Source of the DNA: Pyrus communis | Lineage: Eukaryota; Streptophyta; Magnoliopsida; Rosales; Rosaceae | Reading direction: 5' to 3' | NCBI RefSeq assembly: GCF_963583255.1 | Contig: NC_084816.1 | Coordinates: 15,425,100-15,489,099, forward strand | Length of the DNA: 64,000 bases | Shown here: positions 22,038 through 34,338 of the stretch, piece by piece | Layout: every line of letters begins with the position of its first letter | Position numbering within the stretch: position 1 is the stretch's first letter | Translations under genes and position numbers: made by a program | Notes under the pieces: generated by a model | Database searches by the model: none | Seen by the model: the letters and a program-made list of their open reading frames with translations, nothing else | Told to the model about the DNA's origin: nothing

Positions 22038-22117
22038 CTGACAAACACATTGCCAAAGAGATCCAAGGGGGACTCGCCCCGTGTCTGGTAGAGTCCACAG
22101 CATCTGCCTCCAGTGGT

Positions 22118-25100
22118 TCACTGGATGGCAAGACGCCTCTGTGAGGCCTGGTTCGAAGATATGCTTCCCCGTTGCTGGCCTGTACAATCTCCTTCTTCCC
22201 CTCTCTTGCCCGAGTATGAAGGATATATCGAAGCCTGCAGGCCACCATGGGGCTGGTAGCAGCCACTACCATTTGCATAATTGTGAGCTACATACGCATC
22301 GTGCACTTGGGAACCTCTTGCTTCCCGTTGACTATTGGGGGAATTCCATGTTTCGGCAGAATCTGATGGAAAGGGTTCTGAACCCGATGAACTGCCAGAT
22401 TGTGATGAGTGGGCTGGACCAGAACTTGTACCCTTTTCTTGTCCAGTGCTGTTTGAAGTATCACCATTAGGTTTCTTTGCAAAACGTCCTCCAGTACCTC
22501 TCGCCCTTCTCATAGCATGTTGATGTCGTGATTCATGAAGATACGGCTGTAGAAAATAAAATTAAAGAACAATTTACCAAAAGTTTATATGCTTGCAAGC
22601 TATTCATATTACATAGAAACACAAACACTAACAATTTGAGTTGCTTTTACCAAACTGATACCAAATATGGGTAACACAGCAATTGAAAGCTCCATAGTAA
22701 CGACATGTACTTCACATGGCAAACCATAAATGTATATCCTAAGCAAGCACATACTTCCATTGGCAGTGTGCAGGTGACAATGCATCCCTCTACGCATACT
22801 TCACGGACATTGCATAGCCATATTCAGGTAGGCATATTTATCTAATTTACCTTATTAAAAACTCAATTACAACGACACTAATGCATAAACTTTAAGGAGC
22901 ATGCAAATCTTTTAATGGAAAGAAACAGAGTAGACAGCCAAATAAGTTCATTGACGCAATAGAGACTGGACAGTGCACAAGTCATATAAGTTGTTCCTGT
23001 TATGGAGGTATACCAAAGACCACACATTATACAACTATGTAAGCTTTAGTGTTATACACAAAAGTGAGCACTCAGACAATTCTCAAAGCTCTTTTCAAAC
23101 AATCACAAAGCTTCGATTGAATTGTGATTATGTAAAAGTCAATATTTTCTATAACCAAAGAGAACAGGCCCAATAAATGTCTTACCAAAAGTGAGAGATA
23201 CGGTTCACAGGCACATGAAGCATATATACAGTACATCTATATGAAATATAACATATTTATAGTACAAATACTTGTGTATGGGTTCTACCTTCCTGACTTT
23301 TATTAGCTTCCTTTCAAGTTCTGCTTTTGCACGTGCCTGTCTTCGCCTGAGAATACCTTGGTATTGTTTTGCATTTACATACACAGGTTCCTGTGCCATC
23401 TCAAGAGGCAATGGCATTCTAGCAGGCGGCATTCCAAGAAAAGGAGGATAACCCTGACCAGTTGAAACAGCATTTAACAGTCTCACACATTTACTTATCA
23501 TAAGATTTACTACTACATAAACTTCCAAATGCACCAAGATTAAATCGATATCATACCCAAGAAACATAATTTGAACGGGTTCAATGTTATAACTAATCTG
23601 TTTTTCACCACTACCACCATGATGCAAGACAACACAAAGTGGGCTTCTAACCAAGATTGTGGTAGGCTTTAGATGGCGAAAGATTTAGACATAAAAGAAA
23701 ATCAGGAAAAAACAAAAGATTTAGGACTGCTGTAAATTTTGGCTAAGTTTGGGAGAGAGACTTCCAAATTCCAAGGGTTTGAGGTCAAGTTAGTAAGGAA
23801 TAGACCACAAAATGTTGATAGGAGGCAATAGAAATGCACTCCATGATCATTGCAAAGGTATGCAGGAGGGATTTGCAAATGACTACTTGGAAGGAGTCAT
23901 TTGCAAATCCCTCATGCATTCCTTTTCAATGATCATGGAGTGCATTTCCAATCCTTCATTCCTAATGTTTTGTAGTGTGTTTCTTCCTCACTTAGCCTAA
24001 ATCCCTTGGGGCTTGGAAGTCCCTCACCCAAACTCAGACTTAGAGAAATTAGAGTTATATAGAATAACACAGACGAGACGACACAAGATAAAATGCACGA
24101 GGACATATCAAGGCACCAAGCCCTTCAACAACACTTTTGTTTATCCAAAACTAATTTGCATTACAGAAGACAACTTTCTTTATTGTCTTCACAGAATCGT
24201 AGACATACTTGGTCTAATTACCAGGAAGGAGACTCATAAGAAAACTAAGACATTCAATACTTCTAAAAAACCAAAAGAAAACTATCCAATATCTGATTTG
24301 CTCTGATTTACTTTACAGAAGATAGCTTTCTTGGTAGTCTTCAAACCGAATTCCCTGACTTCTAGAAACACAGTCTGCCTCAATGGTAAGAAACTCTGAG
24401 AATACAAAAATATTCAATACTCCCAAGATCCAAAATAAATTGATTGTTAACAACAGTCAACATGAACTCTTAGATTGACTTTTTTAAAACTTATATATTT
24501 TACAATTTTATGGATTCTAGCATTATCATAGGTAGTTTTCTTTAAATAAAAAAGTTCTATTGTAGGAATTGTGATTAGTCTTGGGATTTTCTCTCCATAG
24601 ACTCGATAGATAAGATTATTTCATTATCTCCATTGTCCCCATCCAATTTGTTGAAATTCTATAATCTTATAACATTGCACCAATTCCTAGCTAACCCATT
24701 ATAGGACGTACACAAAAGTGGACAACTCAAACTACTCTGAGGATGTACATTAGCCACCGAATAGTATGGAGAAAAACATTAAGAAGAATACGACTGCAAA
24801 ACAATAAAGAAAAAACAGAAAAATCCTATAGTTTTAGTAAACCAGTCAGATCAGGAATAAATAAATAAATAAATAATGTCATAGAATTGAAAAATAACTG
24901 AAGAAAATGAACTGTCAGTAAATGCTTAAATACATTTAGAAATACAGACTGTTGGAGTCAGTAAGGTAAGTATAACATCTGCATAAACTGAAGTTACTGA
25001 ACCATTAGGTCATTGCACGGAAAATAAAAACACACAAATCCAACATGACATGTAAGATGGTATTGCACACAAGGATATTATTGTTTAACATACCAAAGGT

Positions 25101-25795
25101 GGATGTCCATAAGCTGCCATCATTCCACCATAATAAGGATCCTGATAAGGATTTGAAGCACAAGCCTACAAACAAATGCATAAAAGCTAGACTCTTACAT
25201 TCCAAAAACATGCAAGTACGAGTACCTGAACTTCAACATTACAGAATCCAATTTTTGATGACTATCAGCAGAGTCGGACTAGTTCTGAGGCAAAAAATCA
25301 TTAAGAAAGTAATATGAACTTACAATAGAGTGACCAACAAGTTCAAGCTGTGGTGGTTGCGCAAGGCAATCATCACGCACTGTGGGTACACTGGATCCAG
25401 CATGCTTTACATTGTGGTGGTCTTGCCTATAATTTCCAGCTGAAGTTGAAACAAAATATTAAAAACTGAATCCAACTAAGAGGGGGGAAAAGCATCATAC
25501 CAAATTCCCAGATATAATAGGAAGTGCTACCTGATCTTGGAGATGTAATATGTGAATCTTTGGCAGTATCATCATCATCTTTATTTGCCTCATCATTGGA
25601 CAAAGATTGATCATCATTAGACTCTGACCTACCATTTGGGCATTCTAACGAAGATGAGTTGGATGCATTCCTCCCAGTTCCAGTTGGGGAGATGGGATTA
25701 TATCCAACACTCTGCCACCATGGTTCCGAATAAACACTGCTTGGTGGGATGGTACGAGGATGTAGTCGATTTTCAGCTTCAGATTTTGGCTGCAT
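22118..25795 (-). CDS. NF-YA: NF-YA (HAP2/CBF-B) subunit of the CCAAT-binding factor
   Basis: NF-YA gives the NF-Y trimer its CCAAT-box specificity by joining the NF-YB/NF-YC dimer in the nucleus. Five coding exons (minus): 25531-25795, 25324-25439, 25094-25165, 23289-23453 and 22118-22546, all with GT-AG borders and consistent phases, give 348 residues. The subunit-association helix is at about 172-198 ([20 protein letters not shown]) and the DNA-binding helix at 207-230 ([20 protein letters not shown]), with the R-R-R and H-x3-H residues present. The N-terminus is Ser/Asp-rich; an [16 protein letters not shown] block precedes the core, as in the NF-YA1/A9 type. A 5' UTR intron is likely (donor CAA/GTAAGT at 26835) and a miR169 site follows the stop. 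The gene appears functional; the exact paralogue is not assigned. Confidence 0.94.
23743..24037. repeat. Long foldback (about 295 bp) in an NF-YA intron
   Basis: Two arms of about 140 bp pair with few mismatches around a loop near 23888. The inner arms contain gaaatgcactccatgatcat and its complement atgatcatggagtgcatttc, and gggatttgcaaatgact / agtcatttgcaaatccc. The outer arms pair ctaagtttggg with cccaaactcag. Its RNA would form a long near-perfect hairpin. It is most likely a MITE; a small-RNA source is possible. Confidence 0.85.
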
Positions 25796-26835
25796 GCCTC
25801 AAATTTCCTTATATGGAGACCAAATCTAGTTCTACATATAACGAAGTACAAAATGAGAATCAAAACATGCAGCCACAAACAAAACCACAAGGGGTGGTGA
25901 AGAAAAATAAGGTACCAACAAATTGACCACCACTTTCTTGAGAATTCAGTTAATATGTGATCTTCAAGGCCAACATGTGCACGCCTCTTGGCTTAAAAGA
26001 TGAGAAAAAAATGCAACCCTTCAAATTAGCAGGCTAGAAAAACTCCCAAAAACTCAGTATACAAAGATACAACCGTCAACGAGAAAAGTAAACAAAAGTT
26101 GAATGTAGCTAACCCGTGTTTAAACTTATTTTCACTTCAAGTTGTCAAAAACATAACCAACTGAAGCCAGTGTAAAGCTGAACAAAGCAAGAGACGTTTC
26201 CTCACCACTTTACACACTTCAACAAAAGAAAAGATTAAAATCCACTTTCTCCTCTCACTCCATAAATATCTAGCAATTCAAAAACAAAATTAAAAAAACA
26301 CTGAAAGTTCTATGCTTTACATTGGTTGTTTCCCATAAATTAAGCAGAACAATTGCATTACGCTCAACCAAATTATTCCTTTTAATTACATGATCTCCAA
26401 AATATTAACTCATAATTAACTTCTAAATAATCACCATTTGCTCAAGTTATTATAGAAATTCAATACTGAACACAACCCGTTTAAAAAAATGATACTCCAG
26501 ATACAGTATCAATCATGAAACTCAATTGGGTGAAGTATTCTGGACATACAATTAACAAAGACTTAACAGTTGCAAACCAAAAATTTCCTCTTTTTTTCTC
26601 AGGAACCAAACAGACCACAATCAAAATTCTCCGACCCCAGAAGCAATCTCGAATTCCAGAAACCCTAAACATACCGAAATCACAATTGCATGCAACAAAA
26701 CATAACTCAATCAAAACCCCCAAATCTCACAAACCCTAGAAATCAACCACACAAATAAATTCCAATTTAATAATCGAAAGGTCAAAAATTCGAAATCCCT
26801 ATTTTAAAATTATTGAAAAATCTTAGAAGACTTAC

Positions 26836-27380
26836 TTGCTGAGAGAAAAGCCAATCCCAAACAAAACCCTAGATTTTGGGCCTCGGAATCTCACAATTTC
26901 TCTGCAATTCCATGTAATCTCACTGTGTATATAACTGTACTGGAAGGGCACTCCTATTTTAATTCCACTTCAAGGCTATGATTTCGTCACCCACCGCGCG
27001 ACCCACCTCATTGCTCGAAGAGTTTAATTAATCAACACGTGGATTATCCCAACCTGGAACTCTCTAGACCGGTTTCGGGTAGGGAGGGCTCTTATCTGGG
27101 AGAACCGGAGGGTCGAGAGAATGGAACCGGTTTGATCCGGTTGTAGGTTGTAAAGTGACGGCAGCGGGAGGGGTGGGGTCCACCCGAGTGACGTTATCGC
27201 AGGAAATTTTGGAGCGGAAACATAAAAAATAATGAAATTACAATAAGGCCCGCGTGACGCTCACTGGACGGGCAAAATCCGGGTTACGCGTGGCGTCTTG
27301 GTGGGGACCACAGCGCCAGTGGAACGCTAGCAGCGTCTGCCACGTGTCTCCGTAAATTTGACATTTCCACGGCAAGAGTA
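26836..27380 (-). promoter_or_regulatory. NF-YA promoter and non-coding first exon
   Basis: On the minus strand, TTATATACAC near 26923-26935 is a TATA candidate, with transcription expected near 26900 and a short exon ending CAGCAA/GTAAGT at 26836. Upstream is GC-rich; a CACGTG core lies at 27341-27346. A second non-coding exon may lie at about 25915-25990, and the coding exon may be joined at an AG near 25838; both are inference. Confidence 0.55.
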
Positions 27381-27660
27381 TGGTGGCAACCTGGAAGGTG
27401 CGTTGCATTGCATTACCTATTGGTGAGAATAGTGTGGCCCACAGCTAATAAACAATTAAGATCTAGTATGAGTCATCACTCTAACACGAGAAAACAGGTA
27501 AATGTAATAAAAAGGCCCGGGTTAGGCCCATCTACGGACCCCAATCCCGTCAATATGATCCGGCAACCGCTTTTTCTAAGGCGCGGATGGAACTTTGCGG
27601 ACCTTACGTGCGGATGAAAGGTGTATCTGAACTAAAGAGTATCTAAATTCAAAATTTAAT
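27381..27660. other. Intergenic, no gene seen
   Basis: A mixed-composition stretch between the NF-YA promoter and the copia fragment; the 69-residue open frame here has no domain. Confidence 0.35.
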
Positions 27661-28515
27661 ATGAAGGACTTGAATGAAGTAGATACTATCTTGGAAATTA
27701 AAGTAAAGAAACATATTAGGAGTTACGCTTTGTGTCAGTCACATTATATACAAAAATTGCTTCTTAAGTTTAAGCATCTACAAATAAAAGAAGCAAATAC
27801 CCCTTATGACTCTAGTGAAACTTTGCTTAATAATTCTGGTAGGTCCGTTGCACAGCTTGAGTATGCTAGTGTGATCGGAAGTTTAATGTATGTCATGCAT
27901 TGTACCATGGCAGATATCGCATTTGCAGTAAGCAAACTTTCAAGATACACTAGTCATCCAAGTACTGCTCATTGGAAAGCAATAAATAGAATTTTTGGTT
28001 ATCTTAAAAGAACTATAAACCTAAGTTTAACTTACTATGAGTTTCCAGCAGTACTTGAAGGATATTCAGATGCAAGTTGGATAACAAGTGCTAATGATAA
28101 TAATTCTACATCAGGGTGGATTTTTACAATTACCGGAGGAGCAATATCTTGGGCTTCGAAGAAGCAAACATGTATAGCACATTCAACTATGGAATCTGAA
28201 TTTATAGTATTAGCGGCAGCAGGTAAAGAAGCGGAATGGATTAGAAATTTGTTATTGGAAATAGAGTTGTGACCACAACCAATGCCATCCATTTCTTTAT
28301 ATTGTGATAGTAAGGAGCATACAATAAGGTATACAATGGAAAGTCTAGACATATTAGCTTGAGACATGAATATGTCAAGTAATTAATAATTGATGGAGTT
28401 ATTAATATTATTTATGTTAAATCAAGTAACAACTTGGCGGATCCGTTAACGAAAGCACTTTCAAGAGTTTTGGTAGTTAGTACATCTAGTGGAATGGGGC
28501 TAAAACCCTTTACTG
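27661..28515 (+). pseudogene. Ty1/copia polymerase fragment (RT thumb and RNase H)
   Basis: A 203-residue open frame (27661-28272) contains the copia RT C-terminal region ([55 protein letters not shown]) and RNase H with its acidic residues ([18 protein letters not shown]). It ends at a TGA. Recognisable RNase H tail continues out of frame to about 28515 (YCDSK, KSSNNLADPLTKALSR in plus frames, STSSGMGLKPF). Protease, integrase and the RT fingers/palm are missing, so it is 5'-truncated. Confidence 0.9.
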
Positions 28516-29135
28516 AAAATTAGCCACCAATAATGGTAACCCGACTTTTTCTAGAACATCACTAGTTTAAAAGTTTAATGGATAATAAAAAGTTATCGAT
28601 AAGTGGTTGTAAAAGCACTGAAAATATATAGCTCATTCCAGGATGATCAGTGCAAGTCTGCTACGTTTAGGAGGATGAGTTTTATCTCTTAATGAGGTTA
28701 TATTGTAGTTATGTCTATAGTAGCAGCAACATGGGAATGAACCTCACTTATATGAACATAAGAAGTGGTGCCGCTTCTGCCGAGAGTTGGGTTTTCTTTT
28801 GTAAATGTTTATGAAACCAGGATGAAGCATAAGGCCATAATCGTGCTTAATTAGTTCAAAAATTTCTTTAAGAAAATAAGATATAATCATGTGTGTAGTG
28901 ATTCCGGTTTTAAAATAAGAATATGTGGTTTAAACTTAGCTCACCATCTCATTTGTTATAACTTTGAATTACTTACACTAATTAAAGGTTTAATTCGAAA
29001 GACACCTTTATTATATGCATGATTATATCGGTATGCTTGTGATTAATTTAAAAGAGAAGTATTGTAATACCATTTATTATATATTCTTAAAATAAGGAAG
29101 GATTATTGAATATTTTAAGAATATAATATAATGTA

Positions 29136-29173
<38 letters not shown>

Positions 29174-29995
29174 ACGGCTGTTTGACAGATGATGGAATTG
29201 AGTCATTGACCCAACAATCACAAACAGTGCACCTTTTCTGTTTTTGCGAAAAGACATGATGCATCCCAAACAGATGCATTTTTCTCTTGTATCAGACATA
29301 TCTTTGAAACATTGCTGCAATGTTCAGTTGTATCTCGTGGTGCGAGGACACATCCAAAACCAAAAGATATGTCTAAAAGGTGTAATTCTCTCTATATATA
29401 TTGGTAATATTAGTAGAAGAAATTCATTCAGAAATTTGTTGTCTACACAATTTCTTTGCTCTCTCTTCTCTCTCTATCACATTCATACAATATCTTTTTA
29501 GTTAGTTCTAAGAGAATACAATTCGGTTTTGCTAATCAAATATTTCATACTTTGTTGTATTCTGGAAGTGATTTGCCAAGAACCTTTTCGCAAACTCATT
29601 CGAGTGGGAACAAATAACAGTTTAAGGAAACGATTCAAGTCGTACCTCAAAATCATCATTCAGATTATTCTCCATAATTATACATTTACTCTAACAGGCT
29701 GTGCAATTTGTTCCACAGAAATAACGTGTTTTTCGCTTCATTCAAGATTGGTTAAGGAGGTGCTCTGCGCAACGAGATACGTGGCCGCTCAGTGATATCT
29801 GAATGCATATAGATACATGTTGAGTTTCTTCCAAGAATTCTTCTAATTTTCGAAATTAGCAGGTTTGAGAAGTACACACAGTTGAAAGCAGGTCACACGC
29901 TCTTCATCGAATTGAGCATAGGCGACCATCAGTGGAGGAATGGCATGTTGGAGATCAGCGGGAACTGAGAAACTGATGAACTTGCAATGATGCAA
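28516..29995 (+). other. Copia 3' sequence and probable LTR remnant
   Basis: 28600-28870 reads like the non-coding 3' region of copia elements. 29170-29560 is LTR-like, with a TATA-type CTCTATATATATTGG near 29388 and TC-rich R/U5 sequence. I could not place exact LTR ends or a target duplication. (TA)n(TG)n lies at 29137-29173. Confidence 0.45.
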
Positions 29996-31772
29996 ATTTG
30001 CGGCAATTTTAATATTGGTAAATATTTTTACCTTATGCTTTACTTGATTTTCTCGTTTTGCACCTTTGTTGCGAGTCATAATGTGTAGTCATTGATCATC
30101 CTTGCTTGTATCTACAGATGCATGTTTTGCGAGAAAGATCGATGTTGTCCCAGATATGAGGAAATTATGTCGCGCCTTACGCGTTCTGGAGGAATAACCC
30201 AAGTGGAGGAGGTTGTTGAGTCCCATGCGGCGCCATTCAAGGGATATCTCCCCAGTTGAGGTGGTAGCTTAATGCAAGTTGATGGAGACGAGCTCTTCGA
30301 AGTTGATGCGATGTGTGGAATTATTGCGAACGACAAGGGCAAGAAGTCTGGCTCCAAGAGAAGCTTAAGAGATGATGCTAGCAAGGTTTAACCTGAAGAG
30401 GGATCCCACTTCTGCAGAGAGCAATGTATTAAAAGCGTGAGGCGTGGGCGAGACGTCTGAGGGATAGCTCAGCCTAAGCATGAGGCGAAACCTTATGGGA
30501 TCTTAAATAATAGAAGACTATTGAGAAAAACAGAAGAAACAAGTGAGAAAAACAAGGGAAACAGAGACTTTTGGGGTTTTAAAAATGAAAGAAAAACAGA
30601 CTTAGCCAAAACAACGTCGTTTTGGGCCAAGTCATTTAAAAAATAAATAAAAACTTGGCCAAAACGACGTCGTTTTGAACCAAGTCTGTAAAAGAAAAAA
30701 ACAAAAAATCCCTCTTCTTCCTTGCGGTCGTCTTCCTCATGAAGACGCCGCACACCCTGCAACCCTAAACCCAGATGGCAGAGCTTGAAAACAAAGCAGT
30801 CGACTTCGATTTTGGGTCGCAAATGGATCTAGGAACACCCACCAATCGCCTTTAGGTGCGCCTTAGCCTCCTAGTCTCGCCTCGACCACGCCTCGGCGAG
30901 TTTTCGCCCACTCCCACTGGGCAAAAGGGTTATCACTCCCGCCCCCGACTCCAAAGCCGTCTAGCGCCTCGGGGCGTGTCTTTTAAAACATTGGCAGAGA
31001 GGGATGAATGTACCTTAGCTACTAAATCTTCACGTTGGCAACAGAGAAGTTGCCATTCATAAAAAAGGCAAAAGGCACTTTATTTGCCTAGAACTTCAAG
31101 TAATAATCCATCGTCTGATTGCGGTTCCAATGTAAGATCTAGCCAAGTTGAATCTTTGATTAGCTCGCAACTTAGCCTGGTGAAGCATAAGGCTGCTGCT
31201 TTGAAGGAAACAAATGAGAAAAGTTGAGCGAGCAGTCATAGAGGAGGTGCGGGCAACAAGGAGGGAGTACTACACGAGTTACTAAATCTTCAGTTGACAA
31301 GACGCAATCTCTATGATAGGCGCATTCATGGTAGGTAAGGAGGACTTAACCTTTGACTTAAAAAACTTCATTCCTAGGAATGGAGATGATGCAGGGAATG
31401 TGATGGACATGTTTCAAGCTAATGAGTATGTCGATGGAATGTGCTCTACTGGAGGATAATGCATCTAACTTGTCATGGGGTGATCTGCTACAAGAGGTCC
31501 TGCCAAATTCGGATGGAGGGGACAACAATGGCGTCCAAGGTGGTGGCGGAGCGGTCTCGAGCGTTGAACTACCATCGGTTAAAACTAATGTTGACGCCAA
31601 TGATAAGACGTCTCTTCTACTTCTGAGGAATCTGACGAAGAAGGTGTTAAATGTCTTTCATAATAGTCGAAATACGCTAAGGAATCTGTATCGCATTAAT
31701 AATTGTTTGAATTTGGATCTTGAAATCACCTTCAATGGTAAGCTTGTTGAGTCGTATTCAAGTTCATTGTAG
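29996..31772 (+). pseudogene. Unrecognised coding remnant, split by a MITE
   Basis: Plus-strand blocks with codon-like character occur at 30117-30421 and 30994-31772, joined in one frame across the 572-bp hAT element (N-L-K-R-D-P-T-S-A-E-R-D-E-C reads through once the insertion and one duplication are removed). Later blocks include L-S-L-V-K-H-K-A-A-A-L-K-E-T-N-E-K (near 31185) and a 116-residue frame at 31422-31772. Stops and shifts separate them. I do not recognise the family; it could be a retrotransposon gag/ORF1 or a retrocopy of a host gene. Confidence 0.4.
30422..30993. mobile_element. 572-bp hAT-type MITE
   Basis: The terminal inverted repeat CAATGTATTAAAAG faces its near-complement CTTTTAAAACATTG, and the perfect 8-bp duplication GCAGAGAG flanks it (30414-30421 and 30994-31001), the hAT hallmark. 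Arms rich in GGCGNG/CGCC extend further inwards. The centre holds two AACGACGTCGTTTTG-like palindromes. It has no transposase. Confidence 0.92.
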
Positions 31773-32899
31773 TAGAGGTGGATATGATTCCATTCGGTTT
31801 GGTTTTTTGCCAAAGTCGAAAACCAAACCGAAGTTACAGTTCATTTCAGTTTTATTCTAGTTTTTTTTTTTCGGTTTCGGTTTTTCCTGTTCGGTTCCCC
31901 TTTTTTTACTGAAAATTGTTTTTTTTAACTCTACCATGATCCTTTGTAATCACGGACTGTATGAGAATATATAGTAAACTCGTCGTGGATCCGAAACACA
32001 GATAATGCAAATTGGCATCCACCAGTTAGTTAAACAACGCCTCAATATTTCTCACTTCAACCCCCATTGCACCTTTTCCACTAATCAAAGATGTTAATCA
32101 AAGAACTGGGGTCCTTAATTTGCTTTGCTCTCATATCTTCCAGCGATGCAAACTTATTATTCTATTTTTTTTTTATTGTAAAGTAATTTCGTTGAAAGGA
32201 CCCCAGTTCTCTGATTAACATCTTTGTCTTCTAATTAGGATTAGGATTATGATTATTGTTTTGAAAAAACAAACCCTCGAAAATCAGAAATGCAGTTCAA
32301 ACAAATGCAAAAATGAAATAAAAAATATTAGAGAGGAGATACTGCTCTTTAATGGGTTCCAGGTCCTTGTCCCTTTGATCTTGATCTCTGTCTCTGTCTC
32401 AATCTCGGTCTCGGTCTCAGTCACAATTGGCGGTGGTTGCGAGCAGTGCGGCATAGGAGAAGGGCGCGAGAAGAGGGAAAATGGGGCTGCAGAGGAGAAA
32501 CAAAAGGGAGAAAGAAAAAGAAAAAAAAGGGAGGGAGAAAAGAATATGTTAGGGTCTGTAGTTAAGAAGGTTAACATGGGCTACAAGTTTTAGCTTTTAA
32601 CACATTTGGGTTTAGAAAATGGGCTTAGAATTGTTTTACACATTTGGGTTTAGAAAATGGGCTTGGAATTGTTTTAAAAAATAAATACCCAACATCAATA
32701 AATAAATAAATAAAATTAATACATATTGAGTTTGCTTCGGTTCGGTTTCTAAACCAAACTGAAATCGAACCAAATGATTTTGGTTTGGTTCATTTTTTTA
32801 AATTCGGTTCGGTTTCTTTTGAGTTTTTTGTTTTTTTCTGTTTCGGTTCAGTGTTCAGTTCGATTTTTTTTTGTTTTCCATTTTTTAAACACACCTCTA
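31773..32899. mobile_element. 1127-bp non-autonomous hAT-like element (TAGAGGTG ends)
   Basis: Ends TAGAGGTGG and CACCTCTA are flanked by cattgtag (31765-31772) and cgttgtag (32900-32907), 7 of 8 matching. Subterminal cggtttggtttt runs are inverted at the two ends. Inside, 32091-32118 and 32195-32226 form a hairpin around actggggtcctt, and a block of about 39 bp is tandemly duplicated at 32600-32680. No transposase is seen. Confidence 0.8.
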
Positions 32900-32907
32900 C
32901 GTTGTAG

Positions 32908-34003
32908 TGCTTGTTCTAAAGCCAAATCATATACTAGTAACCTTTATTCCTCCCTCAGGATCTCTGGTATGCAATTGTGAATTTAAATATCGTCTATGAT
33001 CCCCTTGTTCTGGTCGTCTTTTAAGTTATTCTCAAGTATATATGTATTTATACATGAGTCTCAACACTAGCTGGTTAAGTTAATACAACATAATTATTTG
33101 TATGGACACTCCTTAATGTAATCACATATAAGAACCATTCATTTTTTAGCTCATTATTCAAACATTACTGGTCTAGAATAAATTATATATACAAACGCTT
33201 GTGGTTAGCCCGAGTGGTGAGGGAAGAAGGAATCAGGGAACAATTAGGATATGACTAAATACTCATCGTTATGTATTAAGATGTTGCAAACTGTTCTACA
33301 TGTGTTTACGAAGAACATTAATGCCCTAGATTCAATCCTCTCGGGCTTGGCAAATAAAAACCAGACTTTTATGGTAGTATTTCAGAACTCCTAGGGTTAC
33401 TTAAGCATAAAAACTTACACAGAACGAATTCACCATCATCGTAATGTTATATTTCAATAAAACAATAACATGTGTAAATTCTTCATACAAGTTGCTGTCC
33501 CAACTAAATGGTGGATATTCGAGACGATCTGTGCGAAGCAAGCTAATGATACAAAAGGTTGCACTACAAATCATTGAAGTTTTCATGAGCTGTTACAGTC
33601 TAGAAAAAGTTGAGTGATAAATTTTATGTTGCTTTGGTCTTAAAGTTCCAAAGTAACCTAGGTTAACTTTGGATTTCTTTGATGATCTCTTTTCCAAATT
33701 GGGGGTATGCATCGGCCCCCTCAACATACTTTGCTTTGCACTAGACCTAAGTAAAGTCAGACAAAAATTATCCCTGGCATATTTTAGCAAAGGATGCATT
33801 TTTGCATATACTATGTATTTATAATCTGCAGATAACGAAGCAAGGAATTTGGAGGAGAATCCTTCTATCATTAGGCACTTATTTTTTTTTCTTTTAAAAA
33901 GGGGGATTAATTGGTGGCTTAGCCACGGCAGTCCACCTTTTTGGTGGTCGAGAAGACTCACAAAAACATTTAAGTTTCCTCCTGGCCACCATCGTGTGAT
34001 TCA
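32908..34003. other. Intergenic, one unassigned minus-strand open frame
   Basis: A 122-residue minus-strand frame (33593-33961) has no domain I recognise and no clear promoter. Otherwise AT-rich non-coding DNA. Confidence 0.35.
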
Positions 34004-34333
34004 TGTTGAGAATGAATACCACATTGGTAGGAGGAGAGACCTTGCATAAGCTTATAAGTAAGTTGGGTTACTCTCCATATTGTCAATTGGTTTTATGGTG
34101 AAACCTCAACTTTCTTCATAGTATTAGAGCAAGTTGTCCCACATGTGAAGCCCAACGGCCACACGAGCTCCACGTCACTTGAATTGTGTTGTCCAAATTT
34201 GCCATACATTAGGGGACGTGTTGAGAATGAATCATACATTGGTGGGATGAGAGACCTTGCATAGGCTTATAAGTAAGTTGAGCTACTCCCCATATTACCA
34301 ATTAGTTTTATGGTGGAACCCCAACTTTCTTCA
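34004..34333 (+). mobile_element. 330-bp TRIM (miniature LTR retrotransposon)
   Basis: Two 115-bp LTRs (34004-34118 and 34219-34333) begin TGTTGAGAATGAAT and end AACTTTCTTCA. Directly after the left LTR, tagtattagagc (34119-34130) matches the initiator-tRNA-Met primer site at 10 of 12. Before the right LTR is a short purine tract (aggggac). The internal region is only 100 bp and non-coding. Flanks attca and attaa match at 4 of 5. It needs an autonomous element to move. Confidence 0.88.
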
Positions 34334-34338
34334 ATTAA

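Noticed and set aside
25636..25926. Plus-strand open frame overlapping the first NF-YA coding exon
   Set aside because: Antisense shadow of NF-YA; codon periodicity and splice sites support the minus strand.
33593..33961. 122-residue minus-strand open frame as a gene
   Set aside because: No recognisable motif and no support from splice or promoter signals.
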